DNA of 64,000 bases from Arthrobacter rhizophilus (GTDB taxonomy: Bacteria > Actinomycetota > Actinomycetes > Actinomycetales > Micrococcaceae): contig NZ_JAPFFT010000002.1 in the NCBI RefSeq assembly GCF_026241105.1, forward strand, positions 281,696 through 345,695, written 5' to 3'. The position numbers and the translations under genes are program-made. Positions 45,049 through 54,787 of this stretch are shown here, piece after piece. The notes beneath the pieces are model-generated. The model worked only from the letters and a program-made list of their open reading frames with translations. It had not been told where the DNA came from and ran no database searches. Positions within the stretch are counted from its first letter, which is position 1. Every line of letters starts with the position of its first letter.

Positions 45049-46296
45049 ATGAGCAACCCCCAGGCCCTGGCCCGTCGGCTGGGTACCTTTGACGCGGTCG
45101 TGATTGGCTTGGGCTCCATGATTGGCGCCGGCGTGTTCGCGGCCTTCACCCCGGCCGCTTCCGCCGCAGGATCAGGTCTCCTGATTGGGCTTGTGGTCGC
45201 GGCTGCTGTGGCATTCTGCAACGCGACGTCTTCCGCCCAGCTCGCCGCCGCATACCCGACGTCGGGCGGAACCTACATTTACGGGCGCGAGAGGCTGGGA
45301 CCGTGGCCGGGATACTTGGCCGGGTGGGGATTCGTGATCGGTAAGACCGCCAGCGCCGCTGCCATGGCGATGACCTTCGCCGCCTATGCCGCCCCCGCAG
45401 GGTGGGAGCGTCCCGTGGCGATCGCCGCCGTCGTCGTCCTTGCCGCCGTGAACTATCACGGCGTGACGCGCACGGCCGGCCTGACCCGCATTCTGGTACT
45501 CGCCGTACTGGCGGCCCTCGCCATTGCCGTGGCAGCCTGCTGGGGCGGCTCTGCTCCGGCGCCGGCCAGCATTCTTGGGGACGGGCTGCTTGCGCACGGC
45601 TGGTACGGGATTCTCCAGTCCGCCGGGCTGCTGTTCTTCGCCTTCGCGGGCTATGCGAGGATCGCGACCATGGGAGAGGAGGTCCGTGACCCCCGGCGCT
45701 CAATCCCGCGCGCCATCGGGATCGCATTGGGCATCACAGTCATTCTCTACGCCATCATTGCGGTGACCCTTCTCGCGGCCCTCGGCCCGGACGGCGTGGC
45801 AGGTACACCAACACCGCTCGCCGCCGCCGTCGAAAACGGAACATTATCTTGGGCCGTTCCCGTGGTCCGCGTGGGAGCCGCTGTCGCCGCCCTGGGCGCA
45901 TTGCTGGCACTCATCGCCGGTTTGGGCCGGACCACGCTGGCCATGGCCCGGCACCATGATCTACCCCATTGGCTCGCCGCCGTCCATCCGCGCTATCGCG
46001 TCCCGCACAGGGCCGAAGCCGCACTGGCCGCTGTAATCTGCGTGGTTGTCGCCGTCGCCGACGTGCGCGGTGCGATCGGTTTTTCCTCGTTCGGCGTGCT
46101 CATCTACTATTTGGTCGCCAATATTGCCGCCTTCACCCAGCCGCCCGCAGACCGGCGATACCCCAAAGCACTCCAAGTGTTCGGGGCTGTGGCTTGCGTG
46201 GTCCTGGTAGCCACGCTCCCCCCGCTATCGGCGGGCGTAGGTGTGCTGATGTTCGCCGTAGGCATCGCCCTGCGAGCTGCCCGGCTCAATCGATAG
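45049..46296 (+). CDS. APC superfamily amino acid permease
   Basis: A 415-residue transporter with about twelve TM helices. VIGLGSMIGAGVFAAFTPAA near residue 14 is the TM1 signature with the GS/AGVF substrate loop. GGTYIYGRERLGPWPGYLAG is TM3-region, and AFAGYARIATMGEEVRDPRR (near residues 198-217) is the TM6 loop. It probably imports an amino acid or amine by proton exchange. SD AAGGAG lies 8 bases before the ATG. Its 3' end overlaps the convergent MFS gene by 11 bp. Confidence 0.93.
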   Translation: MSNPQALARRLGTFDAVVIGLGSMIGAGVFAAFTPAASAAGSGLLIGLVVAAAVAFCNATSSAQLAAAYPTSGGTYIYGRERLGPWPGYLAGWGFVIGKTASAAAMAMTFAAYAAPAGWERPVAIAAVVVLAAVNYHGVTRTAGLTRILVLAVLAALAIAVAACWGGSAPAPASILGDGLLAHGWYGILQSAGLLFFAFAGYARIATMGEEVRDPRRSIPRAIGIALGITVILYAIIAVTLLAALGPDGVAGTPTPLAAAVENGTLSWAVPVVRVGAAVAALGALLALIAGLGRTTLAMARHHDLPHWLAAVHPRYRVPHRAEAALAAVICVVVAVADVRGAIGFSSFGVLIYYLVANIAAFTQPPADRRYPKALQVFGAVACVVLVATLPPLSAGVGVLMFAVGIALRAARLNR

Positions 46297-47503
46297 CGTC
46301 AGGACGAGCACCGGATGCCGGCCCTCCAGACGCAGCGGCGAGGCGTTCCTTTGGACGCACTCGCCTGGGCGCCCGCCCAAGCAACAGAATGACAAGCAGC
46401 GCCAGGACGGTGAGTGCCGCGCAGGCCGCGAAGACGCCCTGGTAGCCGAGCGCCGTCGTCGAACCGAAAGCGATGATCGGGCCGGAGACGATAGCTCCGA
46501 GGCGCCTGGTGTTGGTGTAGAGGCCAGAGGCCAAGCCGGGGCGGGGAATCAGCCGCTGGAACAACGTCAAGCCCACGCCCGCCACAATCCCGAAGAACCA
46601 GGCATTCAGAACCTGGAGCGCAATCAGTGTGGCGGGGTTGGAGACAACGGCCATGGCCGCGTAATAGGCGATTCCGGCGAAGCATCCGGAAGCAATGAGC
46701 GCCCGGCTCGAAAAGCGGCGGGCCAGCCGTCCGATCAGGAAGAGCGCGGGGATCTCAAGTGCAGCCGAGACGCCCAGCGCGATGCCCGCCCAGATGACAT
46801 CCACGCCGAGCCCTTGCGTCACGAACAGACCCATGATGGACACCGCGGCGCTGTTGGTGGCCTGCAACGCGATAAAGCCCAGGACGACGGCGGCGACTCC
46901 CGTTTTTGAGAACAGTTGCCCGTCGTCGGGGTCGTCGCTCTTGGGCCGGACCTCAACGGTAGCGGCCCGCCGTCGGGAAATCATGGCGGCGGTCGTGACG
47001 ACATTGAGGACTGCGACCGCCCCGAGGGCGAGCAGGATGGCCCGGTTGCCCAGGGCACCCATGATGAACGTCGCCACGGGCGGCCCTGCCACCCAGGCGA
47101 AGGAGACAATCGCGCGGGTGTTCATGACGTCCGCGGCTCCCGCCCCTGAATGTTTCAGATGGGCGAACAGGAGTGAACTGCCCACTCCGGCCGGCCCTCC
47201 AAGGACGATCAAGCCCACGACGGCGAGCGGCAGCGAAGTGCTCACCGCCAGGAGGGCGGACAAGGCCAGGGTCAGGATGCCGCAAGCCAACAGGGGTCGC
47301 AGATAGTCCTTTGCGCGGTCTGCGTAGGCCGGCACGAGGAGGGAGGCCACGAAGCCGCCCGCATTGTAGACGGCAAGAATCCAGCCCACCTCTGCGGGAG
47401 TGGCGTCGAAAAGGGCCACCAGCAGGAGTGCCAGCGCGGGGTTAAGGAAGGCGAACTGAAGCCCCCACAAGAGCGCCGCAGATGGGACGAGCAAGCGCTT
47501 CAT
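46286..47503 (-). CDS. MFS transporter, SetA/B-like
   Basis: A 405-residue protein with twelve TM helices. The N-terminal half has ALLWGLQFAFLNPALALLLV, and GGFVASLLVPAYADRAKDYL is the loop 2-3 signature. SetA-type efflux pumps export sugars or lactosides, which this may do; other substrates are possible. I took ATG 47503; a GTG at 47524 is in frame but has no clear SD. The gene converges on the permease and overlaps its end by 11 bp, an unusual tail-to-tail overlap for two transporters. Confidence 0.88.
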   Translation of the reverse strand: MKRLLVPSAALLWGLQFAFLNPALALLLVALFDATPAEVGWILAVYNAGGFVASLLVPAYADRAKDYLRPLLACGILTLALSALLAVSTSLPLAVVGLIVLGGPAGVGSSLLFAHLKHSGAGAADVMNTRAIVSFAWVAGPPVATFIMGALGNRAILLALGAVAVLNVVTTAAMISRRRAATVEVRPKSDDPDDGQLFSKTGVAAVVLGFIALQATNSAAVSIMGLFVTQGLGVDVIWAGIALGVSAALEIPALFLIGRLARRFSSRALIASGCFAGIAYYAAMAVVSNPATLIALQVLNAWFFGIVAGVGLTLFQRLIPRPGLASGLYTNTRRLGAIVSGPIIAFGSTTALGYQGVFAACAALTVLALLVILLLGRAPRRVRPKERLAAASGGPASGARPDAID

Positions 47504-47708
47504 GCTTTCATTCCGGTGCTCCACGCACTCAACCCTAGAAGCTTTCCTGCCCGCGAGGGAGGCACTGCCGGTACCTGTATCGGCAAGTCTCCCGGCTGGT
47601 CAGGGCCGATTTCGGCAACATGCCCGATCAGATCGGGTCGGCGTAACGGCTTCGACAAAACCCGAACCAGGGGTGGACGGCGGGAGTCGCACAGAGCAGG
47701 ATTGAGCC

Positions 47709-48098
47709 ATGAGCACCCATGAGGCACTTCTGAAGCAGGCCAGCATCACCGCCACGGAAGCCACGCTCGTGGCCAAGTTCGAGATCGAGGGCAACATTCC
47801 TGGTTCCGGCGCCTATGTCGTGGGCTTGGTCGCGGCGAGTCCGGACTACTCCTCTCAACGAAGATTGGGCATCGAGTTCATGAACGGGGAGGCGATCGCG
47901 TTCTTCTCCTTCAACCACGACCAAAGCGCCGAAGAAAACTACGACCTCAAGGGCGTTGAGCACTCCGGGAATACCATCACGGGCCATTTCCCCCTCTCTG
48001 CGATCAACGGTCTTGGCAAGGGACACGTCATGACCGCCTTCAGTGAAGCTGACGGCCGCGAGTTCCAGTCCGGCGTCGCCGTCGAAGAGTCACTCTAG
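47709..48098 (+). CDS. Uncharacterised 129-residue protein
   Basis: A soluble protein beginning MSTHEALLKQASITATEATL with a small beta-rich domain. LGIEFMNGEAIAFFSFNHDQ and SAINGLGKGHVMTAFSEADG give a repeating strand pattern but no family I can name. There is no signal peptide or TM helix. AGGATTGAG lies before the ATG. A hairpin overlaps its stop codon. Confidence 0.72.
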   Translation: MSTHEALLKQASITATEATLVAKFEIEGNIPGSGAYVVGLVAASPDYSSQRRLGIEFMNGEAIAFFSFNHDQSAEENYDLKGVEHSGNTITGHFPLSAINGLGKGHVMTAFSEADGREFQSGVAVEESL

Positions 48099-48119
48099 GA
48101 CCGGACTGCTACGGTCCTA
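48096..48119 (+). terminator. Hairpin overlapping the stop codon of the 129-residue gene
   Basis: TAGGACCG and CGGTCCTA form a perfect 8-bp stem around an 8-base loop; the TAG stop codon begins it. There is no U-tract. Confidence 0.55.
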
Positions 48120-48322
48120 AGGAACCGTGCGTCGATTTCATCTCTTCGGCCGGCGCTTGTCCGTGCGTCGCGCCGTTTCTATGTCGTGAACACTTAACAG
48201 CACGGTCACCGCCTGAGCCAGCCCCTCCTTTGCGTGTCATGTGACACATGCCCGCGGAGGAATAGTGCCCGCCGGGTTACCGTTGACGCGAGTAGTTCCA
48301 ACAAAGACGACAGGAGAAATCC

Positions 48323-48580
48323 GTGGACTTCACCCCCGAATCCGGCACCATCACCATGTTCTCGACCACTTGGTGCGGCTATTGCAACCGCCTCAAGAAG
48401 CAGCTGGACGCCAAGGGCATCGGCTACAACGAGATCAACATCGAAGAGGTCGAGGGCACTGCCGAACTCGTGGAGAAGTTGAACGGTGGCAACCAGACCG
48501 TTCCTACCGTCCTGTTCCCGGACGGCACCGCGGCAACGAACCCTTCGGCAGCCGAGGTTGAGGCCCGGCTCGCCGCCTGA
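48323..48580 (+). CDS. mrx1: Mycoredoxin
   Basis: An 85-residue glutaredoxin-fold protein with the active site TTWCGYCNRLKKQL near residues 15-28 and a cis-Pro loop QTVPTVLFPDG near 58. Mycoredoxins use mycothiol to reduce protein-mycothiol disulfides in actinobacteria, as glutaredoxins do with glutathione. The GTG start follows AGGAGAAATCC. It is followed by a long palindrome and, 240 bp later, by mscR, another mycothiol gene. Confidence 0.9.
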   Translation: MDFTPESGTITMFSTTWCGYCNRLKKQLDAKGIGYNEINIEEVEGTAELVEKLNGGNQTVPTVLFPDGTAATNPSAAEVEARLAA

Positions 48581-48595
48581 GTTTCCGCGTCTTCG

Positions 48596-48654
48596 CGCGA
48601 ACTGGCACCAGATACCCCCAAAAAACGGGGAGTGTCATCTGCTGCCAGTTCGCG
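48596..48654. repeat. Long palindrome after mycoredoxin
   Basis: CGCGAACTGGCACCAGAT pairs with ATCTGCTGCCAGTTCGCG, 18 bp with one mismatch, and the inner CCCC and GGGG add more pairing around an A-tract. The AAAAAA in the loop makes TTTTTT on the minus strand. It ends 161 bases before mscR. Its length and symmetry suggest a recurring palindromic element that may also terminate mrx1. Confidence 0.7.
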
Positions 48655-48815
48655 GAGGCGCTCATCCTCCGGCGTTCCGTGTTCGTAGCGCACTACGCAA
48701 CATGCCGCGCAAAGCGCAACAACCCTAGTCACGGATCCGGCCCCTGTGATAGACAGTTTGAGATCAGACCCGGACACGACGTCCGCGGTCCACGAACCTC
48801 ACAGGGGAGTCTTCC

Positions 48816-49901
48816 ATGGTCCACGCAGTCAAAGGGGCAATTGTCCGCTCGAAGGGCGCGCCCGTAACCCTCGAAACAATCCTCGTCCCGGACCCGGGCC
48901 CGGGCGAAGCGTTGGTGGACATCCTGACCAGCGGCGTGTGCCACACAGACCTGCATTACAAGTTGGGCGGCATCAGCGACGATTTCCCCTTCCTCCTCGG
49001 CCATGAAGCAACCGGCGTTGTGAGCGCCGTGGGTCCGGATGTCACGGACATCGTTCCCGGCGATCGTGTGATCCTGAATTGGCGGGCAGTCTGCGGCAAT
49101 TGCCGAGCCTGCAATCGTGGCCAGGCACAATACTGCTTCAACACGCACAACGCCACGCAGAAAATGACGCTCGAGGACGGTACCGTCCTCTCCCCCGCGC
49201 TCGGCATCGGCGCCTTCGCCGAGAAGACGCTCGTTGCCGCCGGGCAATGTACCAAAGTCGACCCCGACGCCGATGCTGCCGCCGTCGGGCTGCTCGGCTG
49301 CGGCGTAATGGCGGGGCTGGGTGCCGCGATCAACACCGGAGGCGTCAAGCGCGGCGATTCGGTGGCCGTTATCGGCTGCGGCGGCGTGGGCGTGGCCGCC
49401 ATCGCGGGGGCTGCCCTGGCCGGCGCCACCACCATTATTGCCGTGGACATTGACGCCAAGAAGCTGGACCGGGCACGCGAGCTCGGCGCCACGCACGTGG
49501 TGGACTCTTCGCAGGGAGACCCCGTTGAACAGATCCGCGAACTCACCGGCGGGTTTGGCGCGGATGTGGTGATCGACGCCGTCGGCCGCCCCGAAACGTA
49601 TAAGCAAGCCTTCTATGCCCGCGACCTCGCCGGCACGGTGGTGCTGGTGGGAGTTCCGACGCCGGAAATGACGCTCGAACTCCCGCTGCTGGACGTTTTC
49701 GGCCGGGGCGGTTCCCTGAAATCATCCTGGTACGGCGACTGCTTGCCTTCCCGCGATTTCCCCATGCTCGTCAGCCTCTACCGCCAGGGCAAGCTCGATC
49801 TCGACGCGTTCGTCACGGAGCGGATCGGCATCGCCGATATCGAGGACGCTTTCGACAAGATGCACTCGGGATCAGTCCTTCGATCGGTGGTCGAACTGTG
49901 A
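48816..49901 (+). CDS. mscR: S-(hydroxymethyl)mycothiol dehydrogenase
   Basis: A 361-residue zinc-dependent dehydrogenase of the class III type. [20 protein letters not shown] carries the catalytic Zn Cys/His, [15 protein letters not shown] the next, and [15 protein letters not shown] the structural Zn group. The NAD loop is [20 protein letters not shown] near residue 187. It oxidises the formaldehyde adduct of mycothiol to S-formylmycothiol. The ATG follows AGGGGAGTCTTCC. Its stop codon overlaps the MBL gene, and mrx1 is upstream. Confidence 0.93.
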   Translation: MVHAVKGAIVRSKGAPVTLETILVPDPGPGEALVDILTSGVCHTDLHYKLGGISDDFPFLLGHEATGVVSAVGPDVTDIVPGDRVILNWRAVCGNCRACNRGQAQYCFNTHNATQKMTLEDGTVLSPALGIGAFAEKTLVAAGQCTKVDPDADAAAVGLLGCGVMAGLGAAINTGGVKRGDSVAVIGCGGVGVAAIAGAALAGATTIIAVDIDAKKLDRARELGATHVVDSSQGDPVEQIRELTGGFGADVVIDAVGRPETYKQAFYARDLAGTVVLVGVPTPEMTLELPLLDVFGRGGSLKSSWYGDCLPSRDFPMLVSLYRQGKLDLDAFVTERIGIADIEDAFDKMHSGSVLRSVVEL

Positions 49902-50557
49902 CGAATGAATCGCTGGCCAACGAAACCAAGACTGTACGCGTTGAGCGTGTAGTCACGTCCGGCACGTTCTCTCTGGACGGCGGCACGTGGGATGTGGACA
50001 ACAACGTGTGGATCGTCGGAGACGACTCCGAGTGCGTCGTGATCGACCCCGCGCACGAACCGGCGGCCATCACCGAGGCGATCGGCGACCGCACAGTCAA
50101 AGCCATCCTCCTCACCCACGGCCACGACGACCACATCCGCTCCGCAGGAGCTTTCCGGGACATCGTCGGCGCACCGATCCACTTGCACCGTGACGACTGG
50201 ATGCTATGGGAGACGGTTTACCCTGACGCCGATCCCGACGCCGACATCAACGACGGCGAGATCTTTGAGGTCGCAGGCACCCGGCTAAGGGCCATCCACA
50301 CACCGGGTCACTCCCCCGGTTCCGTGTCCTTCCATCTGGAAAGCGAAGGAACCCTTTTCAGTGGCGACACGATGTTCCAGGGCGGACCGGGAGCCACCGG
50401 GCGTTCCTTTAGTGATTTCCCCACGATCATCGACTCCATCCGCTCCAGGATCCTGACCTTGCCGGAAAGCACCCTCGTCCTGACCGGCCACGGCAGTTCC
50501 ACCACCGTTGGAGCCGAGGCGCCCCAGCTTGAGGAATGGATCGCGCGGGGGCACTAA
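49898..50557 (+). CDS. MBL-fold hydrolase, partner of mscR
   Basis: A 219-residue metallo-beta-lactamase-fold enzyme. [17 protein letters not shown] near residue 68 is the HxHxDH zinc motif, [20 protein letters not shown] supplies the next His, and [16 protein letters not shown] the Asp. [13 protein letters not shown] holds the final His. Actinobacterial genomes often pair this protein with MscR, where it likely hydrolyses S-formylmycothiol to formate. GTG 49898 overlaps the mscR stop codon. A glyoxalase II-like activity is the alternative. Confidence 0.9.
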   Translation: MTNESLANETKTVRVERVVTSGTFSLDGGTWDVDNNVWIVGDDSECVVIDPAHEPAAITEAIGDRTVKAILLTHGHDDHIRSAGAFRDIVGAPIHLHRDDWMLWETVYPDADPDADINDGEIFEVAGTRLRAIHTPGHSPGSVSFHLESEGTLFSGDTMFQGGPGATGRSFSDFPTIIDSIRSRILTLPESTLVLTGHGSSTTVGAEAPQLEEWIARGH

Positions 50558-50597
50558 TCGTTCGGGGCACTAGGCGCGTCGCCCTTTTTGGGGAACG

Positions 50598-52916
50598 CTA
50601 GTGGGCACTGGCGCTGAAGTCCGGTGGTGCGGCTGGTTCCAGGCGCACCACCACGGACTTGGATGCCGGCGTGTTGCTGCCTTCTGCGGTTGAATCCAGC
50701 GGGACCAGGACATTCGCCTCCGGGTAGTAGGCCGTCACGCATCCACGGGCTGTGGGGTACGCGATCAACCGCAGCTGGCGCAGGACCCTGTCCACGCCGT
50801 CGTCGGCCTCGCTATGGACGTCCACATAGCCGCCGTCGGCGAGGCCAAGATCGGCCAGGTCGTCGCGGTGGGCAAAAAGCACCAGGCGGCCCTTCTTCAC
50901 GCCCCGGTAGCGGTCGTTCATGCTGTAGGTGGTCGTGTTGAATTGGTCGTGGGAGCGGACTGTCTGGAGCAGCAGGCGCCCCGGCGGGACCTGGATGGTC
51001 TCAAGGTCATTGGCAGTGAAAATTGCCTTCCCGGTGGCGGTGGGGAACTTCCGCTCGTCCCTTGGACCATGCGGCAGGACGAAACCGTCGCGGCTCCGGG
51101 CCTTCTGGTTGAAGTTCTCGAAGCCCGGCACCACATGGGAAATGTGTTCGCGAATGGAATCGTAATTTCCTTCGAAACCCGGCCAGTCAACGCGAACTCG
51201 GTCGCCGAGTACCGCTCGGGCCATGCGGCAGACGATCGCCACTTCGGACAGGACCCTGTCGGAGATCGGCTCCAGCCTGCCCGCCGAACGGTGAACGGCG
51301 CAGACTGTGTCTTCCACGGTGACAAACTGCTCGCCGCTGGCCTGGCGGTCTATTTCCGTCCGGCCAATCGTCGGCAGGATCAGCGCCTGTTCTCCCACCA
51401 CAGCGTGTGAACGGTTGAGCTTCGTGGAAATCTGGACGGACAACCTGGTCTTCCGTACAGCGGCTTCAGCCGCGGTGGTGTCCGACATCGCGTGGACCAG
51501 GTTTCCACCGAGCGCGACGAGTACCTTGATCCGCCCGTCCCGCATGCCTCGGATGCTGTCCACGGAATCGGCGCCGGGCCGCCGCGGCGGGTCGAATCCG
51601 AATTCCCGCTGCAGGGCGTCGAGGAACGGCTCGGGCATCTTCTCCCAAATGCCCATGGTGCGGTCGCCCTGGACGTTGCTGTGGCCCCGGATCGGTGACG
51701 GGCCTGCGCCGGGTTTGCCGATGTTTCCCCGGAGCAGGAGCAGATTCACGATTTCCTTGATGGTTGCCACGGCCTTCTTGTGCTGCGTCAAGCCCATGGC
51801 CCAGGTGACGATGACTTTTTCGGCACGCAGGTAGCGGGAAGCAAGCTCGTCGATTTCCTGGGTCCGCAGGCCCGTTGCGGCAAGGACGTCCCGTTCCTCC
51901 AAGGATGCAATGTGTGCTTTGAACGCTTCGAGCCCTTGGCAGTGCGCCTCGATGAAAGCGTGGTCCAGCACGGCCCCGGGTGCCGCTTCTTCTGCTTCCA
52001 GGACACGCTTGGACACAGCCTGCAGTAGCGCCATGTCCCCTGCGAGGCGGATCTGCAGGAACTGGTCTGCCAGGTCTGTTCCTTTGCCTGCCAGGCCGCG
52101 GGGACGTTGCGGGTTTTTGAAGTTGATGAGCCCGGCCTCCGGAAGCGGGTTCACGGCGACGATGCTGGCACCTGCGAGCTTGGCCTCTTCCAAGGCCGTG
52201 AGCATTCTGGGATGGCAGGTCCCTGGATTCTGGCCCATGATGATGATCAAATCCGCCTTGGCGAAGTCAGTATAGGTGACGGCGGACTTGCCCACGCCAA
52301 GGGTCTCCCCAAGGGCCAGACCGGTGGATTCATGGCACATGTTGGAACAATCTGGCAGGTTGTTGGTTCCGAAGGCACGCACGAAGAGCTGGTAGACAAA
52401 CGCGGCTTCGTTGCTAGTCCGTCCGCTCGTGTAGAACGTGGCTTCGTCCGGCGAGTCCAGCGCGTTCAGTTCGCGGGCCACAATCCGGAACGCATTGTCC
52501 CAGCTGATGGGACGGTAGTGGTTAGCACCGGCGGGCTTGTAAACGGGTTCCACCAGCCGCCCCTGCTGTCCCAGCCAGTATTCCGAGCGCTGGGCGAGGG
52601 ATTCGACGTCGTTCTCGTCCCAGAAAGTTAACGGAACTTTGAGCGGATCCGCCTCCCACCCGACGGCCTTCGCGCCGTTTTCGCAGAACTCAGCCAGCTT
52701 CCGCTCTGGAGGATCCGGCCACGCGCAACTCATGCAGTCGAAGCCGTCTTTCTGGTTCAACGCGCGCAATGACTTCCACATGCGGGATGGGCCCATTTGG
52801 CTCAGCGAATGCGGCAACGATTCAACCAGGCTGGGCAGACCCGCGGCCGATCGTTTGGGCGGACTGACTTTGAGGTCCGCGTCGGAATCGTGGACAACAG
52901 GCGGCTTCTTGTCCAT
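50598..52916 (-). CDS. FdhF/YdeP family molybdopterin oxidoreductase
   Basis: A 772-residue protein of the molybdopterin bis-MGD family. An early FDCMSCAWPDP (near residue 60) replaces the usual N-terminal 4Fe-4S Cys group. ATFYTSGRTSNEAAFVYQLF and LPDCSNMCHESTGLALGETL contain the family motifs. GRTEIDRQASGEQFVTVED and PEANVLVPLDSTAEGSNTPA are C-terminal dinucleotide-binding sections. YdeP-type proteins are related to formate dehydrogenase alpha subunits and linked to acid resistance in E. coli. ATG 52916 has GAGG 8 bases upstream. No FdhD chaperone or electron-transfer subunit is adjacent. Confidence 0.9.
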   Translation of the reverse strand: MDKKPPVVHDSDADLKVSPPKRSAAGLPSLVESLPHSLSQMGPSRMWKSLRALNQKDGFDCMSCAWPDPPERKLAEFCENGAKAVGWEADPLKVPLTFWDENDVESLAQRSEYWLGQQGRLVEPVYKPAGANHYRPISWDNAFRIVARELNALDSPDEATFYTSGRTSNEAAFVYQLFVRAFGTNNLPDCSNMCHESTGLALGETLGVGKSAVTYTDFAKADLIIIMGQNPGTCHPRMLTALEEAKLAGASIVAVNPLPEAGLINFKNPQRPRGLAGKGTDLADQFLQIRLAGDMALLQAVSKRVLEAEEAAPGAVLDHAFIEAHCQGLEAFKAHIASLEERDVLAATGLRTQEIDELASRYLRAEKVIVTWAMGLTQHKKAVATIKEIVNLLLLRGNIGKPGAGPSPIRGHSNVQGDRTMGIWEKMPEPFLDALQREFGFDPPRRPGADSVDSIRGMRDGRIKVLVALGGNLVHAMSDTTAAEAAVRKTRLSVQISTKLNRSHAVVGEQALILPTIGRTEIDRQASGEQFVTVEDTVCAVHRSAGRLEPISDRVLSEVAIVCRMARAVLGDRVRVDWPGFEGNYDSIREHISHVVPGFENFNQKARSRDGFVLPHGPRDERKFPTATGKAIFTANDLETIQVPPGRLLLQTVRSHDQFNTTTYSMNDRYRGVKKGRLVLFAHRDDLADLGLADGGYVDVHSEADDGVDRVLRQLRLIAYPTARGCVTAYYPEANVLVPLDSTAEGSNTPASKSVVVRLEPAAPPDFSASAH

Positions 52917-53020
52917 TGCTCTACCTCGCTTCAGGAGGGCGGCACATCCCGGGTCTGGGCGGAAGGCAGTGCCGGGGACCACGTGGTTGTGGCCTCAAGC
53001 GTAGTCCTGGCAGTATCCGT

Positions 53021-53797
53021 CTACAACGGCGTAATGGTGCTAGTGACAGGGAGCAGGCTCTGGAAATCGCCGTCGATCAGTTCCGCGTATTCTGCGTAAG
53101 CCTTGACGACGGCGTCTTCCACCGTGGGTACGTCCAGCTGCGGCAAGAGGTCATTGGCGGCGCCGGCGGTGGCCGGGTCCCATTCCAGGCCGAGGGCTTC
53201 ATAGCTGGCTGTCAGGACTTCACGAATGGGAGTCGAGTTCTCGACGACGATCACCGAGCTGAAAAGCCATCCTCCGGAGACTACCCTCTGGGCGGTGCCG
53301 ATGAGCTTGATTTGGTGTGCTGGAAAATCCGGGTCCAAGCCGTGCACGCTGAACTCCCCCGGGCAGTACTCGCCGGGAATCTCCCCGACGGCGGCTTGCA
53401 CGCCTACGCGACGGAGCGCACCCGCGAGGAGCTCGCCAAAGAATGAAAAACGGGCCTTGGCTCCGGCAATGGCGTCAGCGTGCGGCTCAACGTGGTCGAT
53501 CACCAAGGTGCCGCGATGGTAGGCGGCAGCCCGCCCCCCTGCCTTGCGGATCAGTGGTTCGAACCCCAGGTCCCGGCAGGCCTCGGATGCGGCTTGGAAC
53601 CCGGGTAGTTTGGCGTCGCGTTGCCCGAACGCCACCGTGGGGCCGGGCCGGTACAAGCGGAGTGTTGGCGCCAACTGCCCTCTGCGGGCCCGGTTCAGGA
53701 GTTCGATCCCGAAATCCAGGTCGTCAGCGACGCCGAGCGATTCTTCCTGTCGCACTACCGTCAGCGTGCGCCGGGTTCCGGCCGGGTCTCCGGCCAT
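53021..53797 (-). CDS. Lipoate-protein ligase family protein
   Basis: A 258-residue protein with the BPL/LPL fold. TVAFGQRDAKLPGFQAASEA near residue 50 and IRKAGGRAAAYHRGTLVIDH near 80 carry the conserved RxxGGxxxxH-like loop. EFSVHGLDPDFPAHQIKLIG is a modified KxxG site, where the usual Lys is retained in the KLIG segment. LplA-type enzymes attach lipoate or octanoate to carrier proteins, but small members can be octanoyl transferases or biotin ligases. Its start overlaps the end of the thioesterase gene by one base (TGATG). Confidence 0.82.
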   Translation of the reverse strand: MAGDPAGTRRTLTVVRQEESLGVADDLDFGIELLNRARRGQLAPTLRLYRPGPTVAFGQRDAKLPGFQAASEACRDLGFEPLIRKAGGRAAAYHRGTLVIDHVEPHADAIAGAKARFSFFGELLAGALRRVGVQAAVGEIPGEYCPGEFSVHGLDPDFPAHQIKLIGTAQRVVSGGWLFSSVIVVENSTPIREVLTASYEALGLEWDPATAGAANDLLPQLDVPTVEDAVVKAYAEYAELIDGDFQSLLPVTSTITPL

Positions 53798-54600
53798 CAG
53801 CTCTTCCTCAGCGTGAGGATCTGCTCCGCGCGGCCGAAGGGGCCGCTAATGTCGTGGAGCACTGTGGAGGTGAGGCCGATGCCGTCTTTGCCGAATGAGA
53901 CCATGTTGTCCAAGCCCAGCCATTCCCCCGCCGGTTCACGGTACATGTGGACCTGGAGGTCGAGGTTGGGGAAGATGTAGCTGTTCTTGCCGGGGGAAAC
54001 GCGGGCGGCAATGCCGTTGGCAGTGTCCACGAGTCCGACGAGCCTCGCGAGATCGCGGCTGTCGGCCGTATCAGTCAGCGGGTGCTCGGTTCGGATCCAC
54101 ACTTTGCCCGAGCCTGCCCGGTGTCCTTCAGCGATGCGCATTTCCAGGGACCGGATGTAACCGCCGGGCCACACGTTGGAGCCGTCCCAGGGTTTGCATT
54201 CATCCGGGGCCGGCATGGCTACGTCTTCTATCGCGGCCACTGCACTCGTGTCGCTGGTCGCCATCCGCCAGGCGGTGGCCCGGATAGCCACTCGGCCTGC
54301 CGCCGCGAGTTCCGCCTGGATCAGTTCAATCGTCCTGCCGGGGCGGAGCGTGCTGGTGGTGATCTTGAACTCGCCGCCCGGGATCAGTCCCAGGATTTCG
54401 TAGCTGAGGCGCGCCATGCGGACGTCGTCACGCGGTTCATGGCGGAGCAGGGCATCAGCCAGGATCCCCGAGGCCGGCGCCATGTGCTGCTCATGCGGAT
54501 TCCAGGCGCCCTGGGCGTGAATGGTGGAGCGAAAACGCCCATCGCCGAGCGATTCGTAGTAGAAGTCGCCTTCCGCAAGGTCCGGAAGTTCAATACTCAA
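53797..54600 (-). CDS. Acyl-CoA thioesterase (TesB-like double hotdog)
   Basis: A 267-residue protein with two hotdog domains. GDGRFRSTIHAQGAWNPHEQ near residue 15 begins the first; RLSYEILGLIPGGEFKITTS is a TesB-family strand. WIRTEHPLTDTADSRDLARL begins the second half, with GLVDTANGIAARVSPGKN as its end. This fits thioesterase-like family proteins of actinobacteria acting on acyl-CoA. TTG 54600 behind AAAGGGCAGG is likelier than the ATG at 54738, whose N-terminal extension has no similarity to hotdog proteins. It overlaps the lipoate ligase-like gene. Confidence 0.82.
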   Translation of the reverse strand: MSIELPDLAEGDFYYESLGDGRFRSTIHAQGAWNPHEQHMAPASGILADALLRHEPRDDVRMARLSYEILGLIPGGEFKITTSTLRPGRTIELIQAELAAAGRVAIRATAWRMATSDTSAVAAIEDVAMPAPDECKPWDGSNVWPGGYIRSLEMRIAEGHRAGSGKVWIRTEHPLTDTADSRDLARLVGLVDTANGIAARVSPGKNSYIFPNLDLQVHMYREPAGEWLGLDNMVSFGKDGIGLTSTVLHDISGPFGRAEQILTLRKS

Positions 54601-54787
54601 CGCCTGCCCTTTCGCCGGTCCGGTAGTGGAACTCAGACCACTGTATCTTCTGGCGCCACAGGCGTCCGACGTCGACGGCAAATGACCAAGCAGACAGCAA
54701 GCCCGGCAAAGGGCGAGGACCAGGAGGACTGCCGCCAAAGGCGGAAGTCTTGCCTTATCTCACCTGTGAAGACGGACGATCCGGGGG

